64,000 nucleotides of DNA from Variovorax paradoxus (GCF_009755665.1 NZ_CP046622.1:2542001-2606000), one strand, 5' to 3'. Positions 1 through 10,083 are shown, counted from the stretch's first letter. The notes: generated by a model not told the origin, from the sequence alone. Program-made: numbers and translations.

Positions 1-3000
1 CGCCGATCGGACATGTGGCACAGACGCAGACCTCCGGCACCCGGCCGCTGTACCGCATGCGGCAAAAGAGCGAACTCGAATTCACCCAGCTGGTCGCAGA
101 TTCCAACGAGATTGCGAGACTGCAAGGCCTTGGATGGAGCCTGGACCTCGACGGGAGTGGCAATCCACTCGTCCTCGGATACTTGGGCGCGACCGGCACC
201 GGTGCGATGGATACGCCGTTGCAGATGGTCATGCAGGTGCTGCCGTACATCGACCCCACCGACCTGATGCCCATCCTGGGGGAGGAGCATCGCTACCTGG
301 CCGGCACCGTCAAGGTCGATCCAATGTCCGATCCGTCGGCATACGCCGATGCCATCGCCAACTCGGACCGAACCACCTTCGCCCAGTACGATGCCGTGGG
401 CCACAAGGTGCAGAGCACCGACGCCATGGGCGTCAACTACTACAGCTCCTACAACAGTCTGGGCCTGATCGCCAAGGAATGGCAGGGCGTCAGCGATAAC
501 GCGGGCACGACCCGCACCTTGTTCCGCGCCTACCAGTACGACGCACTGGGCCGCCAGACCCACGTGCTCGATCCCGGAACTTCCAGTGACAAGGCCGTCT
601 ACACGGAAGGCGCAGCCAAGCAGGGCCACGGGTACGTCAATAACCCCAAGGTCACCGTGATGCCGGGCGGCTATGGCCCGAACTACGGGCAAGTGATCTA
701 CGGCAACGACAACTCCTCAGACGGCACTCACGGCGATGTGCCTATCGGCGTCGACACGACCGTGGAGATGGGCAAGTTCACATTCGAGCTCGCGCAACTG
801 GCCAACCTCCTGGACCTGAAGACGGCCGCAGGGTTCCGGGTCGAGTTCGACTACATCACTCCCGCGCGTCCACCGAAGCTACAACCCGGCACCACCGTTC
901 CGATCGAGCCGGGTGTGCCTGCCCATACGGTCACCTATGGCCAAGACTTCACGGACATGGGCCTGCTGGACACCGCGACCAGCGTGGAGCTGGTGCCCGG
1001 CGATTCGTACGGGCCGATCGGCGCGGACGGCAGCGTGCTGCAGATCCGCGTCTACCAGCTGGGCATCGTGTTTCCGTTCCCGGTTCCCGTCAAGGAACCC
1101 GCGCCGCGCTGGCAGGGGACGCAAGCGCAGGCCGATGGGCAGAACGCGCTGATGAGCGGGCCTGGCGCGTCGGGGACGGTGGTGGACACCGCCCTGGAAT
1201 ACAACGCCTTCGGCGAACTGGTGAGCAAGGGGGTCGTGGGCCAGGAAGGCGGCGAATACTTCGACTACGACCGTGCCGGGCGCCTGTGGCGCACCAACGC
1301 GGGCGACGGCGTGGACAAGATCGCGCTGTACGACCTGCAGGGCCGCCAGACTGCCGACATCCGCAGTGCCGGTTCGGGGCGCGGCGACATCAACCTGCGC
1401 AAGGCTGCCGACGCCCAGCAGGTCGCGCAGCTGTCGGACGTGCGACGCACCGACACCACCTATGACCTGATCGGCCACATCCTGAGCCAGGCCTTGCCGG
1501 AGCGCCAGGAGGTGCAGGGCGGGGTCAGTGTGCGTACCGATGCGCTGGTGGGCGGAATCGCCTCCCGCGCCGTTCGCGGCAGCCAAGGCTGGAGCGGCAC
1601 CAACACCGTCAACCTGGGCTGGAACGCGCTCGGAGGCCTGGGCAGCGGCGACGTGCGTGTGGAGCTGTACTACATCCCCATCGATGCCCAAGGCAACGAG
1701 GGGCCCGAACAGGTCAAGAGCCAGACGCTCAACGCCACGCAAGGCAACGGCGGCGCCAGCTTCAGCTGGAATCCCGCTGCCGGCGAAGGCTACGGTGGCA
1801 TTGGCCGCATCTCGCGCGTCGTGGTGGCCAAGAAGGATCTCCAGGCCAACTGGCAGACGCTCATCTCGCAAAACGGCGTGGGCTATTCCGGCCAGAGCCT
1901 GCAGGTGGCGAGCCCGGACGATCCGAGCGCCTGGGTGCAGGTGCAATACCGGCTGGCCGGCAGCAGCGGCGCGTGGAGCGAGCTCAGCACGGTGCGGTTC
2001 GGCAATGCGGCCCGGGGCGACCTTTCGGGGATCCCGTTGGGGCGCTACGAATACCGGGCCATCACCCATGCGCCGGGTCAAAGCGACCGCACCACGTCCA
2101 CGGGGACCTTCAATATCACGCCGCGGCCGCTGGCCACATTCGGCGTGGCCGGTGTCAATGCATCGGCGCAGACACTCGACTGGCAAGGCCCGGGCGCGGG
2201 AGACCTGCAGACCATCCGGGTGCGCCAGGTCGGCGGCAGCTGGAGCGGGCCATGGGGCATCAGCCGGGCTGCGGGCAGTGACTGGAGCACCATCAATCTC
2301 TCGGGCCTGGGCGCAGGGCAGTACGAGTACGAGATCCTGTGGACCCATCCGGGCGAAGCAGGGCCCTATGCTCATGCGACCGGTCAGATCAACAAGGTGG
2401 CGGAAACGCCACCGTATCAGGTCATCACGAACGTCACAAACCCTGAAGTAGCCTATGCGCAATCGATAGGCTACGTTGTCGAGAGCAACGTTGGATACAT
2501 ATCGCACGCTCCCTTTGCCGGTGGGCTGCCAATTTATCGGTTGCTGAACACGATCTCTGGAAGGCACTTCTACACCACGTCACCGAGCGAGAGAGACACC
2601 GTTTTAGGCACCCCGGGGTGGAAGTATGAGTTTGTGAGCGGCTATGTGGCAGGTTCGCAGATTCCCGATACCACGCCCCTCTTTCGGGCTTCGAGCTTCT
2701 CAGGAGGTTTCCCGGCGCACCTCTATACCACTTCGTGGGCGGAAATCCAGCAGTTGGTTGGAATGGGATGGACCTACAACGGACCGATTGGATTTGTCGG
2801 GACTGCGGCAAATGCTGTTCGCGATACCCCGCTCGTGCGGATGTATAAGGGCGCGATCGGTGATCACTTCTACACGGCGGGTACCCTGCCCCAGAGCCAT
2901 ACTGTGCCGGGGACTCCTGCACAGTATGGCTGGAGTGCGACGAACCTGGGTCCTTACGCCATCAGCCAAGACCCGCTGCTCGGCGGGCGCCAGATCACCC

Positions 3001-6000
3001 AGGTCGCCGGTCAAAACGGCGTCGACGGTAACCGCCGGCCTGTCGTCAACCAGAACGTGGACCGTTGGGGCAATGTGGTCGCTATCACCGATCCTCGATC
3101 GACGGCCTGGAAAACCACTTACAGCTACAACGCCAACAACCAGATGGTGCGCCAGGTGCAGACCGACGCGGATGGCAATTCGGGCGTGGATACCAACGGC
3201 AACGTCAGCAATGCCAACGCGCCGGTCACCCAGATCTACTACGACGCCATGGGGCGGCAGGTGGCGGTTCGCGATGCCAATGGCAACGTCAACGGTCAGG
3301 AGTGGGATGCGGGCGGCAACCTCGTGCGCGAGCTGCATGCCGACGGCGGCGTGATCAGCCATGCCTACAACGCGTTCGGCGACAAGCTGCGCACGATCGA
3401 TGCCGTCAATCGGACCACGACTTTCCTGTACGACAAGCATGACCGGCTGGTGCGCACCAACCGGGGAAGCGGCACCGAGGCCATCGCGGAGTGGCAGAGC
3501 TGGGACCAGGCCGGTCGCAAGCTCAGCCAGACCAACGGTGCCGGTGGTCGGATCAAGTACGACTACGACCTGCGCGGCAACCTGATCAGGACCACGCAGC
3601 CGCTGGGCCAAACCACCCTGGCCGCCTACGACGCGCTGAACCGCAAGATCATCGAGATGGATGCCAACGGCGCGGTGGCCGCCTGGCGCTATGACTACTT
3701 CGGGCAGCTCAAGCGGCATACCGATATCGGCGGCGCCACCTACACATACACCTACGACAACGCACGCCAGTTGGTCGCGCAGGACAACAGCCGGGGGCAG
3801 GAACGGACCTACGCCTACGATGCCGCAGGCCAGCAGATCCGCATCGAGGATCTCGCGATCGTCCAAACCACCAGCTATCGGTATGACCTGGCGGGGCGAC
3901 GCGTGCGCGAGACCACCGTGCAGGGCGGCATCACCTACCAGGACAACCGGATCGCCTATGACGCGCTCGGGCGCATGCGCTGGGTGGCCGACACGCGTGC
4001 GTACATCAGCATCGACTACGACAAGGTGGGCAATCGCACCCACGTGGGCATCCATGTGAACGACCCGTCCAGCGGCGCAGGCGGCGACGGTCACTACATC
4101 GACAAGTACTACGCGTACGACGCGATGAACCGCCAGACGATGGTGGATGCGCAAAAGCTCGCCGACGGCACCCTGACGCTGGGGACTGAAGGCCACCGGC
4201 TGACATATTTCAAGGACGGCAGCCGCGAGAGCGACACGCACAACAGCGACCAGCGCGTGGTTCAGGTCAACGGCCAGTGGCAGGCGGTGCGGGATGTGAC
4301 GGGCGAGACCCAAGAGGTTTATTCCTACGATTCGCTCGGTCGCTTGAAGACCAACACGCGCGACGGCGTGACGATCGACACGCGCGTCTACGACGGAGCC
4401 AGCCGCGTGCTGATGAGCGGGGTCGTACTTGGCGTCGGCGGCGTGGATATCGGTTACATCAACGCGCACAACCTTCTCAACGGCGGGCCCTTGCCGGCGG
4501 ATCTGGCGGGAGGCCCGTTGCGCGGGGACATCAATAGCTACGACGCCAACGGACGCTTGACCGCCCAGGTCAGCAACAGTGTCGGCGTTACACCGGTGCA
4601 CAGCGAAACGACGTACAAGTACGACGCCGTGGGCAACATGGTGCTGTCGGAGTCGTCTTCTCTGTCAGCGGGCTCGATGCTGGCCTCGCACCATGCCGAG
4701 AGAACACGGTTCGAACGCGCCGGAGGTTATCAGGTCAAGATCCGCGAGACGGCGGCCACCGGCAAGCTGCCGGGGTACCTGGGATACGCGTACGACGCCA
4801 ACGGCTACATGATTCGAACGATCGATGCGCACGATAAACTGCTGCCGCAGCACCGCTTCGTCAACGACGTGCAAGGCACGGTGCTGTACGCGGACTACAC
4901 GAGCGCAACGGATCCGAACACGGCTTACAACGGCCAGCGCCAGATGGTCGTGAATGGGGAGGTACTCGGACGCTACGGCATGACGATCGATCAGCGCTAC
5001 CCGAACGGCAATCCCTTCATACCGGGTCTCGACGTGGTGGAGCCCGAGGTGAGCTTCAGCTTCGGCTACCAGCCCATCGACGGCAACTATCCCGCAGCCA
5101 GCCCGGGGGTGTATGCGGTGCAAGTCAACGACACGCTGCAAAGCATCGCCAAGGGTGCGTACGGTGACGGCAGCCTCTGGTACCTGATCGCAGATGCGAA
5201 CGGGTTGATGAGCAATGCGGACTTGCGTGCGGGTCAGGTGCTCACCATCCCCACGCGCGTGACGGGCGCGAACAACGTCAATACATTCAAGCCGTACGAC
5301 CCGAGCAAGCTTGCGAACGACACGCCGACGATGCTGGCGCGGCCGCAGGACGAGAAGGGCTGCGGCGGGGTCGGGCAGGTCATCGTGGCAGTCATTACCG
5401 CGGTGGTTGCCATCTACACCGGCGGCATTGGCGGTGCGATGCTGGGGTCGGTGGTCGGCCAGGCGGCAGGCGTGGCGATGGATGTGCAGGACACCATCAG
5501 CTGGAAGCAGGTGGCTCTTGCTGGCGTGAGCGCGGGAGTCTCGGCGGGTCTTACCGAGGTGATGCCCACGCCCTTTGGTGGGGCAGTCGGTGATGCCTCC
5601 AACGTGATCGCCCGGGCCGCGCTCGGCAATGCCCTAACGCAGGGGGTTGCAGTAGCCACGGGGCTGCAGGACAAGTTCAGTTGGAAGGGCGTGGTGGCGT
5701 CCGCGGCCGGCGCGGGCGTCGGGTGGGGGGTCGGCCAAGCGCTGAGCGGCGGCACACTTGCATCCGGTTTGCCAGATCCGGCGCAGCCGCCGGCGTTCAG
5801 CGAGTGGGGGGAACTTGGCGGAGGTTTGGCGCGGCGCACGGTCGCTGGGTTTGCTGCCGGATTGACGACCGCCGTGCTCAGGGGCGGGAAGGTCAGCGTG
5901 GTTCAGGTCAGCGCCGATGCTTTTGGCAATGCATTGGGGGACTCGATTGCGGCGGCCAATGGGCAGCGAACCCAAGGCGTTGGGCCATGGTCGGATGCGG

Positions 6001-7298
6001 ACTATCGGAATGGCATGGACATCCAGAGTGACAACGCCGCGCTGCAGCGGCAGACGCAGCCTTACTACGACCAGATCGTCGGGGCGTTCGGTCAGCCCGG
6101 TGAGGGCAACCGGTATCCCGGCGTGCAGCTCGCAGCAGCTTCGGGCTACAGCGGCATGGGTTCGGGCAGCAGCGACCACGACCGGAACATTGATCGGATG
6201 CTCAATCTGGCCAACAGCCCGGAATCGAGTTCGAGATATGTGAGCACAGGCGACCCCAGCACCTACATCACTGACGATGGAAGGATCGGCATCTTGGTCA
6301 GTGGAGTTGGGGATGACGGGCACAGCTTCATCGATGAAGTCAGGAGTGCGGCGGAAGGGCCGATCAATCAGGGGAGCGCGATGGGCACGCCGCTGTCGCC
6401 GTCTCCGTACCGATGGGTATCGAACGAGATGGTCGATGACGATCTTGTTCGGGGGCATTGGGAAGACAGTGCCGTCACAGGCACCATCACCAATCTGCCG
6501 CCCACTGTCTGGGAGCGAACGTACTTGTCGCCAGAGGTCCAACACGTCATGAGCAATAGCATCACTGGCAAGGCGGTTGGTGGCTTGATGAATATTGTGG
6601 GCTCTGGGGTCGCTGGCTTCCGCTCGGATGGCTACAATTTTGCGACCGGCAAGTACCTCAACCCGGTGCAGCAACGCGATGCGCGCATCGATACCTTCAT
6701 CAATGCGGCAACGCTGCCGATCGGGATGGGTAGCGTGGGTGCTGCGCGCGGATTTACGGCTATTGAACTTCGGCAACTTGCGAATGCGGAACTCAGAGCA
6801 AGCGCTACCTTTGCAGAGGACATGGCAAAGGTCGGCGTTACGCGCGGACAAATTGAATTGATGTCACAAGGCAAGGTGCCGCTAGGCTTCAAGAGTGAAC
6901 AGCAGGTTGCCCAATTCAAATCCGAACTCGATAGAGCCTTGAACAAGGCTGGTTTGCCAGATGCAGAAGTCGGGTTGAAGGGGACATCGACCACCTTCTA
7001 TTCTGAAAATCCCAGCAAGAATCTAGGCCATCACTGGGATGCAAATCCAGCGGCGCTTGGCGACTATGACCTTAACGTCACCAGCTCGAAAATGGTGGAT
7101 ACACTGACAAACGCGGGCATCTCGCCCAGCGAAAAATACGGTGTGTTCAAGACAGCCGACATGCAACGATCGTTTGGTGCACTTGATGAATTCCGTCAAA
7201 AATGGTCCGCGACCCTCGGACGTGACGTCAACTTTGTGGGGTATCCAGCACCTCAACCACGAGACCCCACCGAGTATGTCCTTAGGAGAGGAAATTGA
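1..7298 (+). CDS. Giant RHS/YD-repeat toxin, 3' part (RHS-1), 5' end outside window
   Basis: The frame is open from the window edge, so the true start lies upstream and about 2,430 residues are visible. It is built from many YD repeats (Y-D-x-x-G-R/N). At about nt 2455-2920 there is a DUF5648-like block with the HFYTT and HLYTT motifs. A LysM domain follows at about nt 5104-5265 (DTLQSIAKGAYGD...VLTIP), then Gly/Ala-rich hydrophobic stretches at about nt 5375-5620. The conserved motif DAFGNALGDSI at about nt 5914-5950 marks the point after which this protein and RHS-2 diverge. The last roughly 110 residues carry a GTSTTFY...GDYDLNV...GRDVNFVGYP pattern. That pattern resembles the G-S/DxD signature of minimal nucleotidyltransferases, so the tip may be an NTase-like toxin (inference). 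RHS proteins are known to form shells around C-terminal toxins. No secretion signal is visible because the N-terminus is missing. The stop overlaps the next gene by 4 bp, typical of a toxin/immunity pair. Confidence 0.88.
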   Translation, partial: PIGHVAQTQTSGTRPLYRMRQKSELEFTQLVADSNEIARLQGLGWSLDLDGSGNPLVLGYLGATGTGAMDTPLQMVMQVLPYIDPTDLMPILGEEHRYLAGTVKVDPMSDPSAYADAIANSDRTTFAQYDAVGHKVQSTDAMGVNYYSSYNSLGLIAKEWQGVSDNAGTTRTLFRAYQYDALGRQTHVLDPGTSSDKAVYTEGAAKQGHGYVNNPKVTVMPGGYGPNYGQVIYGNDNSSDGTHGDVPIGVDTTVEMGKFTFELAQLANLLDLKTAAGFRVEFDYITPARPPKLQPGTTVPIEPGVPAHTVTYGQDFTDMGLLDTATSVELVPGDSYGPIGADGSVLQIRVYQLGIVFPFPVPVKEPAPRWQGTQAQADGQNALMSGPGASGTVVDTALEYNAFGELVSKGVVGQEGGEYFDYDRAGRLWRTNAGDGVDKIALYDLQGRQTADIRSAGSGRGDINLRKAADAQQVAQLSDVRRTDTTYDLIGHILSQALPERQEVQGGVSVRTDALVGGIASRAVRGSQGWSGTNTVNLGWNALGGLGSGDVRVELYYIPIDAQGNEGPEQVKSQTLNATQGNGGASFSWNPAAGEGYGGIGRISRVVVAKKDLQANWQTLISQNGVGYSGQSLQVASPDDPSAWVQVQYRLAGSSGAWSELSTVRFGNAARGDLSGIPLGRYEYRAITHAPGQSDRTTSTGTFNITPRPLATFGVAGVNASAQTLDWQGPGAGDLQTIRVRQVGGSWSGPWGISRAAGSDWSTINLSGLGAGQYEYEILWTHPGEAGPYAHATGQINKVAETPPYQVITNVTNPEVAYAQSIGYVVESNVGYISHAPFAGGLPIYRLLNTISGRHFYTTSPSERDTVLGTPGWKYEFVSGYVAGSQIPDTTPLFRASSFSGGFPAHLYTTSWAEIQQLVGMGWTYNGPIGFVGTAANAVRDTPLVRMYKGAIGDHFYTAGTLPQSHTVPGTPAQYGWSATNLGPYAISQDPLLGGRQITQVAGQNGVDGNRRPVVNQNVDRWGNVVAITDPRSTAWKTTYSYNANNQMVRQVQTDADGNSGVDTNGNVSNANAPVTQIYYDAMGRQVAVRDANGNVNGQEWDAGGNLVRELHADGGVISHAYNAFGDKLRTIDAVNRTTTFLYDKHDRLVRTNRGSGTEAIAEWQSWDQAGRKLSQTNGAGGRIKYDYDLRGNLIRTTQPLGQTTLAAYDALNRKIIEMDANGAVAAWRYDYFGQLKRHTDIGGATYTYTYDNARQLVAQDNSRGQERTYAYDAAGQQIRIEDLAIVQTTSYRYDLAGRRVRETTVQGGITYQDNRIAYDALGRMRWVADTRAYISIDYDKVGNRTHVGIHVNDPSSGAGGDGHYIDKYYAYDAMNRQTMVDAQKLADGTLTLGTEGHRLTYFKDGSRESDTHNSDQRVVQVNGQWQAVRDVTGETQEVYSYDSLGRLKTNTRDGVTIDTRVYDGASRVLMSGVVLGVGGVDIGYINAHNLLNGGPLPADLAGGPLRGDINSYDANGRLTAQVSNSVGVTPVHSETTYKYDAVGNMVLSESSSLSAGSMLASHHAERTRFERAGGYQVKIRETAATGKLPGYLGYAYDANGYMIRTIDAHDKLLPQHRFVNDVQGTVLYADYTSATDPNTAYNGQRQMVVNGEVLGRYGMTIDQRYPNGNPFIPGLDVVEPEVSFSFGYQPIDGNYPAASPGVYAVQVNDTLQSIAKGAYGDGSLWYLIADANGLMSNADLRAGQVLTIPTRVTGANNVNTFKPYDPSKLANDTPTMLARPQDEKGCGGVGQVIVAVITAVVAIYTGGIGGAMLGSVVGQAAGVAMDVQDTISWKQVALAGVSAGVSAGLTEVMPTPFGGAVGDASNVIARAALGNALTQGVAVATGLQDKFSWKGVVASAAGAGVGWGVGQALSGGTLASGLPDPAQPPAFSEWGELGGGLARRTVAGFAAGLTTAVLRGGKVSVVQVSADAFGNALGDSIAAANGQRTQGVGPWSDADYRNGMDIQSDNAALQRQTQPYYDQIVGAFGQPGEGNRYPGVQLAAASGYSGMGSGSSDHDRNIDRMLNLANSPESSSRYVSTGDPSTYITDDGRIGILVSGVGDDGHSFIDEVRSAAEGPINQGSAMGTPLSPSPYRWVSNEMVDDDLVRGHWEDSAVTGTITNLPPTVWERTYLSPEVQHVMSNSITGKAVGGLMNIVGSGVAGFRSDGYNFATGKYLNPVQQRDARIDTFINAATLPIGMGSVGAARGFTAIELRQLANAELRASATFAEDMAKVGVTRGQIELMSQGKVPLGFKSEQQVAQFKSELDRALNKAGLPDAEVGLKGTSTTFYSENPSKNLGHHWDANPAALGDYDLNVTSSKMVDTLTNAGISPSEKYGVFKTADMQRSFGALDEFRQKWSATLGRDVNFVGYPAPQPRDPTEYVLRRGN
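1250..2395 (+). repeat. Long block shared with RHS-2, copy 1
   Basis: This stretch of RHS-1 is nearly identical at DNA level to about 48054-49203 in RHS-2, with only scattered, mostly synonymous changes. Similarity falls sharply on either side: upstream the two genes are unrelated over several hundred bases, and downstream each carries a different inserted domain. The DNA-level identity points to recent duplication or gene conversion between the paralogues. Confidence 0.9.
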
Positions 7299-7606
7299 AA
7301 GATTTCATTCACGTCCGTATGACAGGGGCGCTTGAGGCTTCCGCGCTGCTTGATCGACTCGATAACGTACTTCCAAACTTCAAATGGCGGCAGGGGGACA
7401 GCGATATGCAAGGCCCTTATGTCTCAGGTGTGAACGAGGATTCTGTTCAGATGATGTGGTGGTTCGGAGAGCAGCCGATCGATGTCACCGTCTCGTTTGT
7501 TCAAGCAACTTCTTCGGTGTCGTCGAACAAAGCACTGATGGACCGATTGCTGCAAGACGTACTTCCTTCTATGGGGGCGGTCGTCGAAGTGATGGGCGTT
7601 GACTAA
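7295..7606 (+). CDS. Candidate immunity protein for the RHS-1 tip
   Basis: It encodes 103 residues of a family I do not recognise. The start is TTG at 7295, chosen because AGGAGAGG sits just upstream (7284-7291) and because it overlaps the RHS-1 stop (TGA 7296-7298) by 4 bp, which implies translational coupling. The protein is small, has no signal peptide or membrane segment, and includes a tryptophan-rich motif (MMWWFGEQP). Small size, overlap with the toxin's 3' end and lack of other function make cognate immunity the natural reading, but this is inference from context. Its stop overlaps by 4 bp the stop of the convergent exonuclease gene. Confidence 0.65.
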   Translation: MKDFIHVRMTGALEASALLDRLDNVLPNFKWRQGDSDMQGPYVSGVNEDSVQMMWWFGEQPIDVTVSFVQATSSVSSNKALMDRLLQDVLPSMGAVVEVMGVD

Positions 7607-8181
7607 GCCCTTGCCATGTTCTGTGGCGGTGCGATTGAGTTCAGCATGTTGCAAAACAGCGCCCCTTGCTCGACTGCATCGTCGAGCGCGACATGAGTGT
7701 GCGGCAGATCGTCGAACCAGTTCTTGGGCATGTTGCGCTTGGTCGCATCGCGATAGCTCGTCTTGAGCAGCGCCATCGCAAAGGTCTTCATGTCCAGCGC
7801 CGAATGAGAAAACGGGCTCTCGCCCGCGAAGCGCATCAGATACCAATAGACAAACATGAAGTCGTACGCGGCCGGGTAGCCCACGAACACCGGCTTGCCC
7901 GGCAGCGTCTTGAGCCAGGCCACGTAGTTGCGCATGGCCGTCTCCGGTGCTTGGCGATCCACTCGGCAAGCGTCCCACGCGGTTGGATTCTGCGACCACC
8001 AGGCCATCGTGTCGGGATGCCCGTTGGCATCCGGCAGCGTTTCCAGATTGGCCGTGAAGGTCGCGACCAAGGTCTTGTCGGCAAGGTAGGCGGCTGACCC
8101 GAAACTGAGCATCGAGTGCGGTCCTGGGATTGGCCCATCGGCTTCGACATCGGTGCTGATGTAGATCTCTGGCTTGCTCAT
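7603..8181 (-). CDS. DEDD-family 3'-5' exonuclease
   Basis: It encodes 192 residues. The N-terminal STDVEADG gives the DxE pair (exonuclease motif I). YDFMF in the middle fits the motif II region. HVALDDA near the C-terminus fits the HxAxxD motif III of DEDDh exonucleases of the RNase T/DnaQ superfamily. The family removes nucleotides from DNA or RNA 3' ends with two metal ions. Start ATG 8181 follows a purine-rich stretch. The gene is convergent with the RHS-1 immunity gene and overlaps it by 4 bp. No specific cellular role can be assigned. A 9-bp inverted repeat lies just upstream. Confidence 0.75.
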   Translation of the reverse strand: MSKPEIYISTDVEADGPIPGPHSMLSFGSAAYLADKTLVATFTANLETLPDANGHPDTMAWWSQNPTAWDACRVDRQAPETAMRNYVAWLKTLPGKPVFVGYPAAYDFMFVYWYLMRFAGESPFSHSALDMKTFAMALLKTSYRDATKRNMPKNWFDDLPHTHVALDDAVEQGALFCNMLNSIAPPQNMARA

Positions 8182-8208
8182 GGTTCTTCTCGTCCCTTGA
8201 TGGATGTG

Positions 8209-8240
8209 AACGACTGCAGTGCCTCGTGCGCGCAGTCGTT
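8209..8240. promoter_or_regulatory. Inverted repeat upstream of the exonuclease gene
   Basis: AACGACTGC at 8209-8217 pairs perfectly with GCAGTCGTT at 8232-8240 across a 14-nt loop. It lies 28 bp upstream of the exonuclease start, where an operator or a leader hairpin would sit. There is no T-run, so it does not look like an intrinsic terminator. Function is unknown. The rest of 8241-8359 holds nothing I recognise. Confidence 0.4.
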
Positions 8241-8359
8241 GCTCTGTTGATAGCAGCTAAAAAATAAATGCCTCACCAACCCCTTGGCCGCCGAGTGCCG
8301 GGGTTCGATGGGGGGCGCAAACTGCAACCACCCTGAGCGCGTCATCGGTCTGGCGTCTG

Positions 8360-8968
8360 TCAGCCCGAGCGCGCCTTGCCCTTCGTGGCCTTCTTCTCCT
8401 CGGGCGTCACGAACCCGATCGGCCGCTTCGGTGGATCGATCGGCATCGTCAGTTCCCTGACCGCCTCAAAGAGCTGCCTCAGCTGATTGCGCGTGTTGCG
8501 GCTGAACGTGTCGTGGCTCAATTCCAGCCGCTCCGTCTTCTCCTCGATCTCGGCCAGCCGCTTGGCCAGGTCCTCATGCAGGCTCGCTGCCTGGCGCAGC
8601 CGCACGAACGCGCGCACCACATAAATGCCCATCTCGACGGCCTGGCTGGAGGCCAGGATGTTGGCCAGCGCCACCGCCCCGAACTCCGTGAAAGCAAACG
8701 GCAGCGATCTGGAAAACTTCAGCTTCGAGAGGTGGTCACAGTTTGTGACCACCTCGGCCTTCTCGGCCGCGTCGAGCTGGAACATGAAGTCCGGCGGAAA
8801 GCGCCCCGCGTTGCGCTTGACCGCCTGGTTCAGCGCCTTGGTCGGTACGCCATAGAGCTCGGCCAGATCGGCGTCGATCATCACCTTCAGGCCGCGCAGC
8901 AGCTGGATGCGCCCCTCGATGCGCGGCAGCAGCGCGCCGGCTGTTCTTGTCGTTGTGTTGGTCGCCAT
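8360..8968 (-). CDS. ORF6N-domain protein
   Basis: It encodes 202 residues. Residues about 15-110 match the ORF6N domain found in phage Rha/KilA-type regulators: an ADLAELYGV motif, then ALNQAVKRN, RFPPDFMFQL and FTEFGAVALANIL. A predicted coiled-coil segment follows at about 120-160 (LHEDLAKRLAEIEEKTERL), then a basic tail ending in KKATKGKARSG. Start ATG 8968 has AGGGA about 6 nt upstream. Chromosomal single copies of this family are common in Proteobacteria and are usually seen as domesticated phage DNA-binding proteins. The target is unknown. It sits in a stretch of broken mobile and toxin-immunity DNA, consistent with an accessory origin. Confidence 0.75.
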   Translation of the reverse strand: MATNTTTRTAGALLPRIEGRIQLLRGLKVMIDADLAELYGVPTKALNQAVKRNAGRFPPDFMFQLDAAEKAEVVTNCDHLSKLKFSRSLPFAFTEFGAVALANILASSQAVEMGIYVVRAFVRLRQAASLHEDLAKRLAEIEEKTERLELSHDTFSRNTRNQLRQLFEAVRELTMPIDPPKRPIGFVTPEEKKATKGKARSG

Positions 8969-9098
8969 GCGTTCCCTGGTCTGGTCTTCCGGTCTTTGTT
9001 CTTCAGTGGCTGGCCTGCGCCAGCACCGTCTCCAGCATCTGGGAGACGAACTGCTGCTTGGTCTTGGGCAGTTGCTCGTGACTATTAGGGATTAGATC

Positions 9099-9719
9099 GT
9101 GTTTGAAATTTTCGAGAAAGAATTTTCTCCCGATGCAGATGAAAGCCGCAGCTTGGCGGAAACTCTACCTGCTTCCGGTGATGATCGGCTCGATCAATTG
9201 TTTGCACGGTATGGAGGGGTTTCCTTCAACCAAGGCCTCTACAGAGTTATCTCTGTAGAGGCGGTATCGCGGTGGGGCTAGCGAGTTTTTACTATGTTCC
9301 CGAGTTTCGTCGGAAAAGTCACTTGCTTTGGCATCGACTGGCTGGGTCGGGTGTTTGCGCTGGATCGTACGCGGTTGATCGACGGCGCAGCAGGCGTCGT
9401 GTTGCTGGAACCCGGAACTGGTGCGGCATTGGAAATCCCGTGCAACATAGCTAGCTTCCACGAGGTCGAGTTGATTCAGTACTCGGAGGAAGCTTTGGCT
9501 AAGAGCTTCTACAAGCAATGGCGCTCGCAGGGCGGGGCTGCTCCATGCATCGATCAATGTGTTGGGTACAAGCGTCCACTCTTTCTTGGCGGCTCGGATA
9601 CGACGGACAACCTCGAACTTTCAGATCTTGAGGTGTATTGGGAGATTGCGGGGCAATTGCTTGAGAAGACTCGTGGCTTACCCGTTGGCACGCCAATTCA
9701 GCAGGTCAATATTGAATGA
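9099..9719 (+). pseudogene. Tdi1/GAD-like T6SS immunity gene, interrupted by in-frame TAG
   Basis: Two open stretches, 9099-9281 (GTG start after AGGG) and 9294-9719, lie in the same reading frame and are separated only by a TAG at 9279-9281. Read through, they form one protein of about 206 residues. The first part is FARYGGVSFNQGLYRV, the second FGIDWLGRVFALD, LLEPGTGAALEIPC and CVGYKRPLFLGG...DLEVYWEIAGQLL. From memory of the family this resembles the GAD-like plus Tdi1-type immunity proteins that protect against T6SS DNase effectors. One nonsense change (for example from CAG, AAG or TGG) explains the split. No cognate effector gene is intact nearby. An internal restart at ATG 9294 would give only the second domain. 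Confidence 0.7.
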
Positions 9720-10083
9720 AGATAACAGCGGCGCGCTGAGGCAACCGCCGCGCGCATGCTGGCGCGCGGGGCGACGAAGCTTCGACGGTGCCTCGGGACC
9801 CACAACTGGGCTGGGTATCGCTCCCCGGCGCGATGTTGCGGCCAGATGTGTCGTCGACCACGGCCGATCAACTCTTGTCGGATTTCGGCAGGGGAGGGCA
9901 GCCTGCCTGCGGCAGTGGCGCTCAGTACGCCAATGCAGGGGTGCTGCACATCGGAGTTATGACGGACGCCGGTTTCGTCGAGGCGGACAACGGAGGTTTT
10001 GAGTACGAGCGCGTTGAATTTCGCCGATCTCTGATCCGAGATTGGAGTGAGTCTCATCGACTGGACCACTGGGGCCGTCAGAA
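9720..10083. other. No recognisable gene
   Basis: This 364-bp stretch follows the broken immunity gene. A plus-strand reading frame of about 99 codons ends at 10087, but its protein resembles nothing I know and has no convincing ribosome binding site. The last 30-40 bases probably contain the outer end of the adjoining IS3 element, since IS3 transposase genes stop close to the element end. I cannot place the exact terminus. Confidence 0.4.

Noticed and set aside
9005..9098. Minus-strand open stretch ending at TGA 9005-9007, with codons reading like a protein C-terminus (KTKQQFVSQMLETVLAQ).
   Set aside because: It looks like the tail of a truncated gene, but only about 30 codons are readable, no family can be named and no start exists, so I did not call it.
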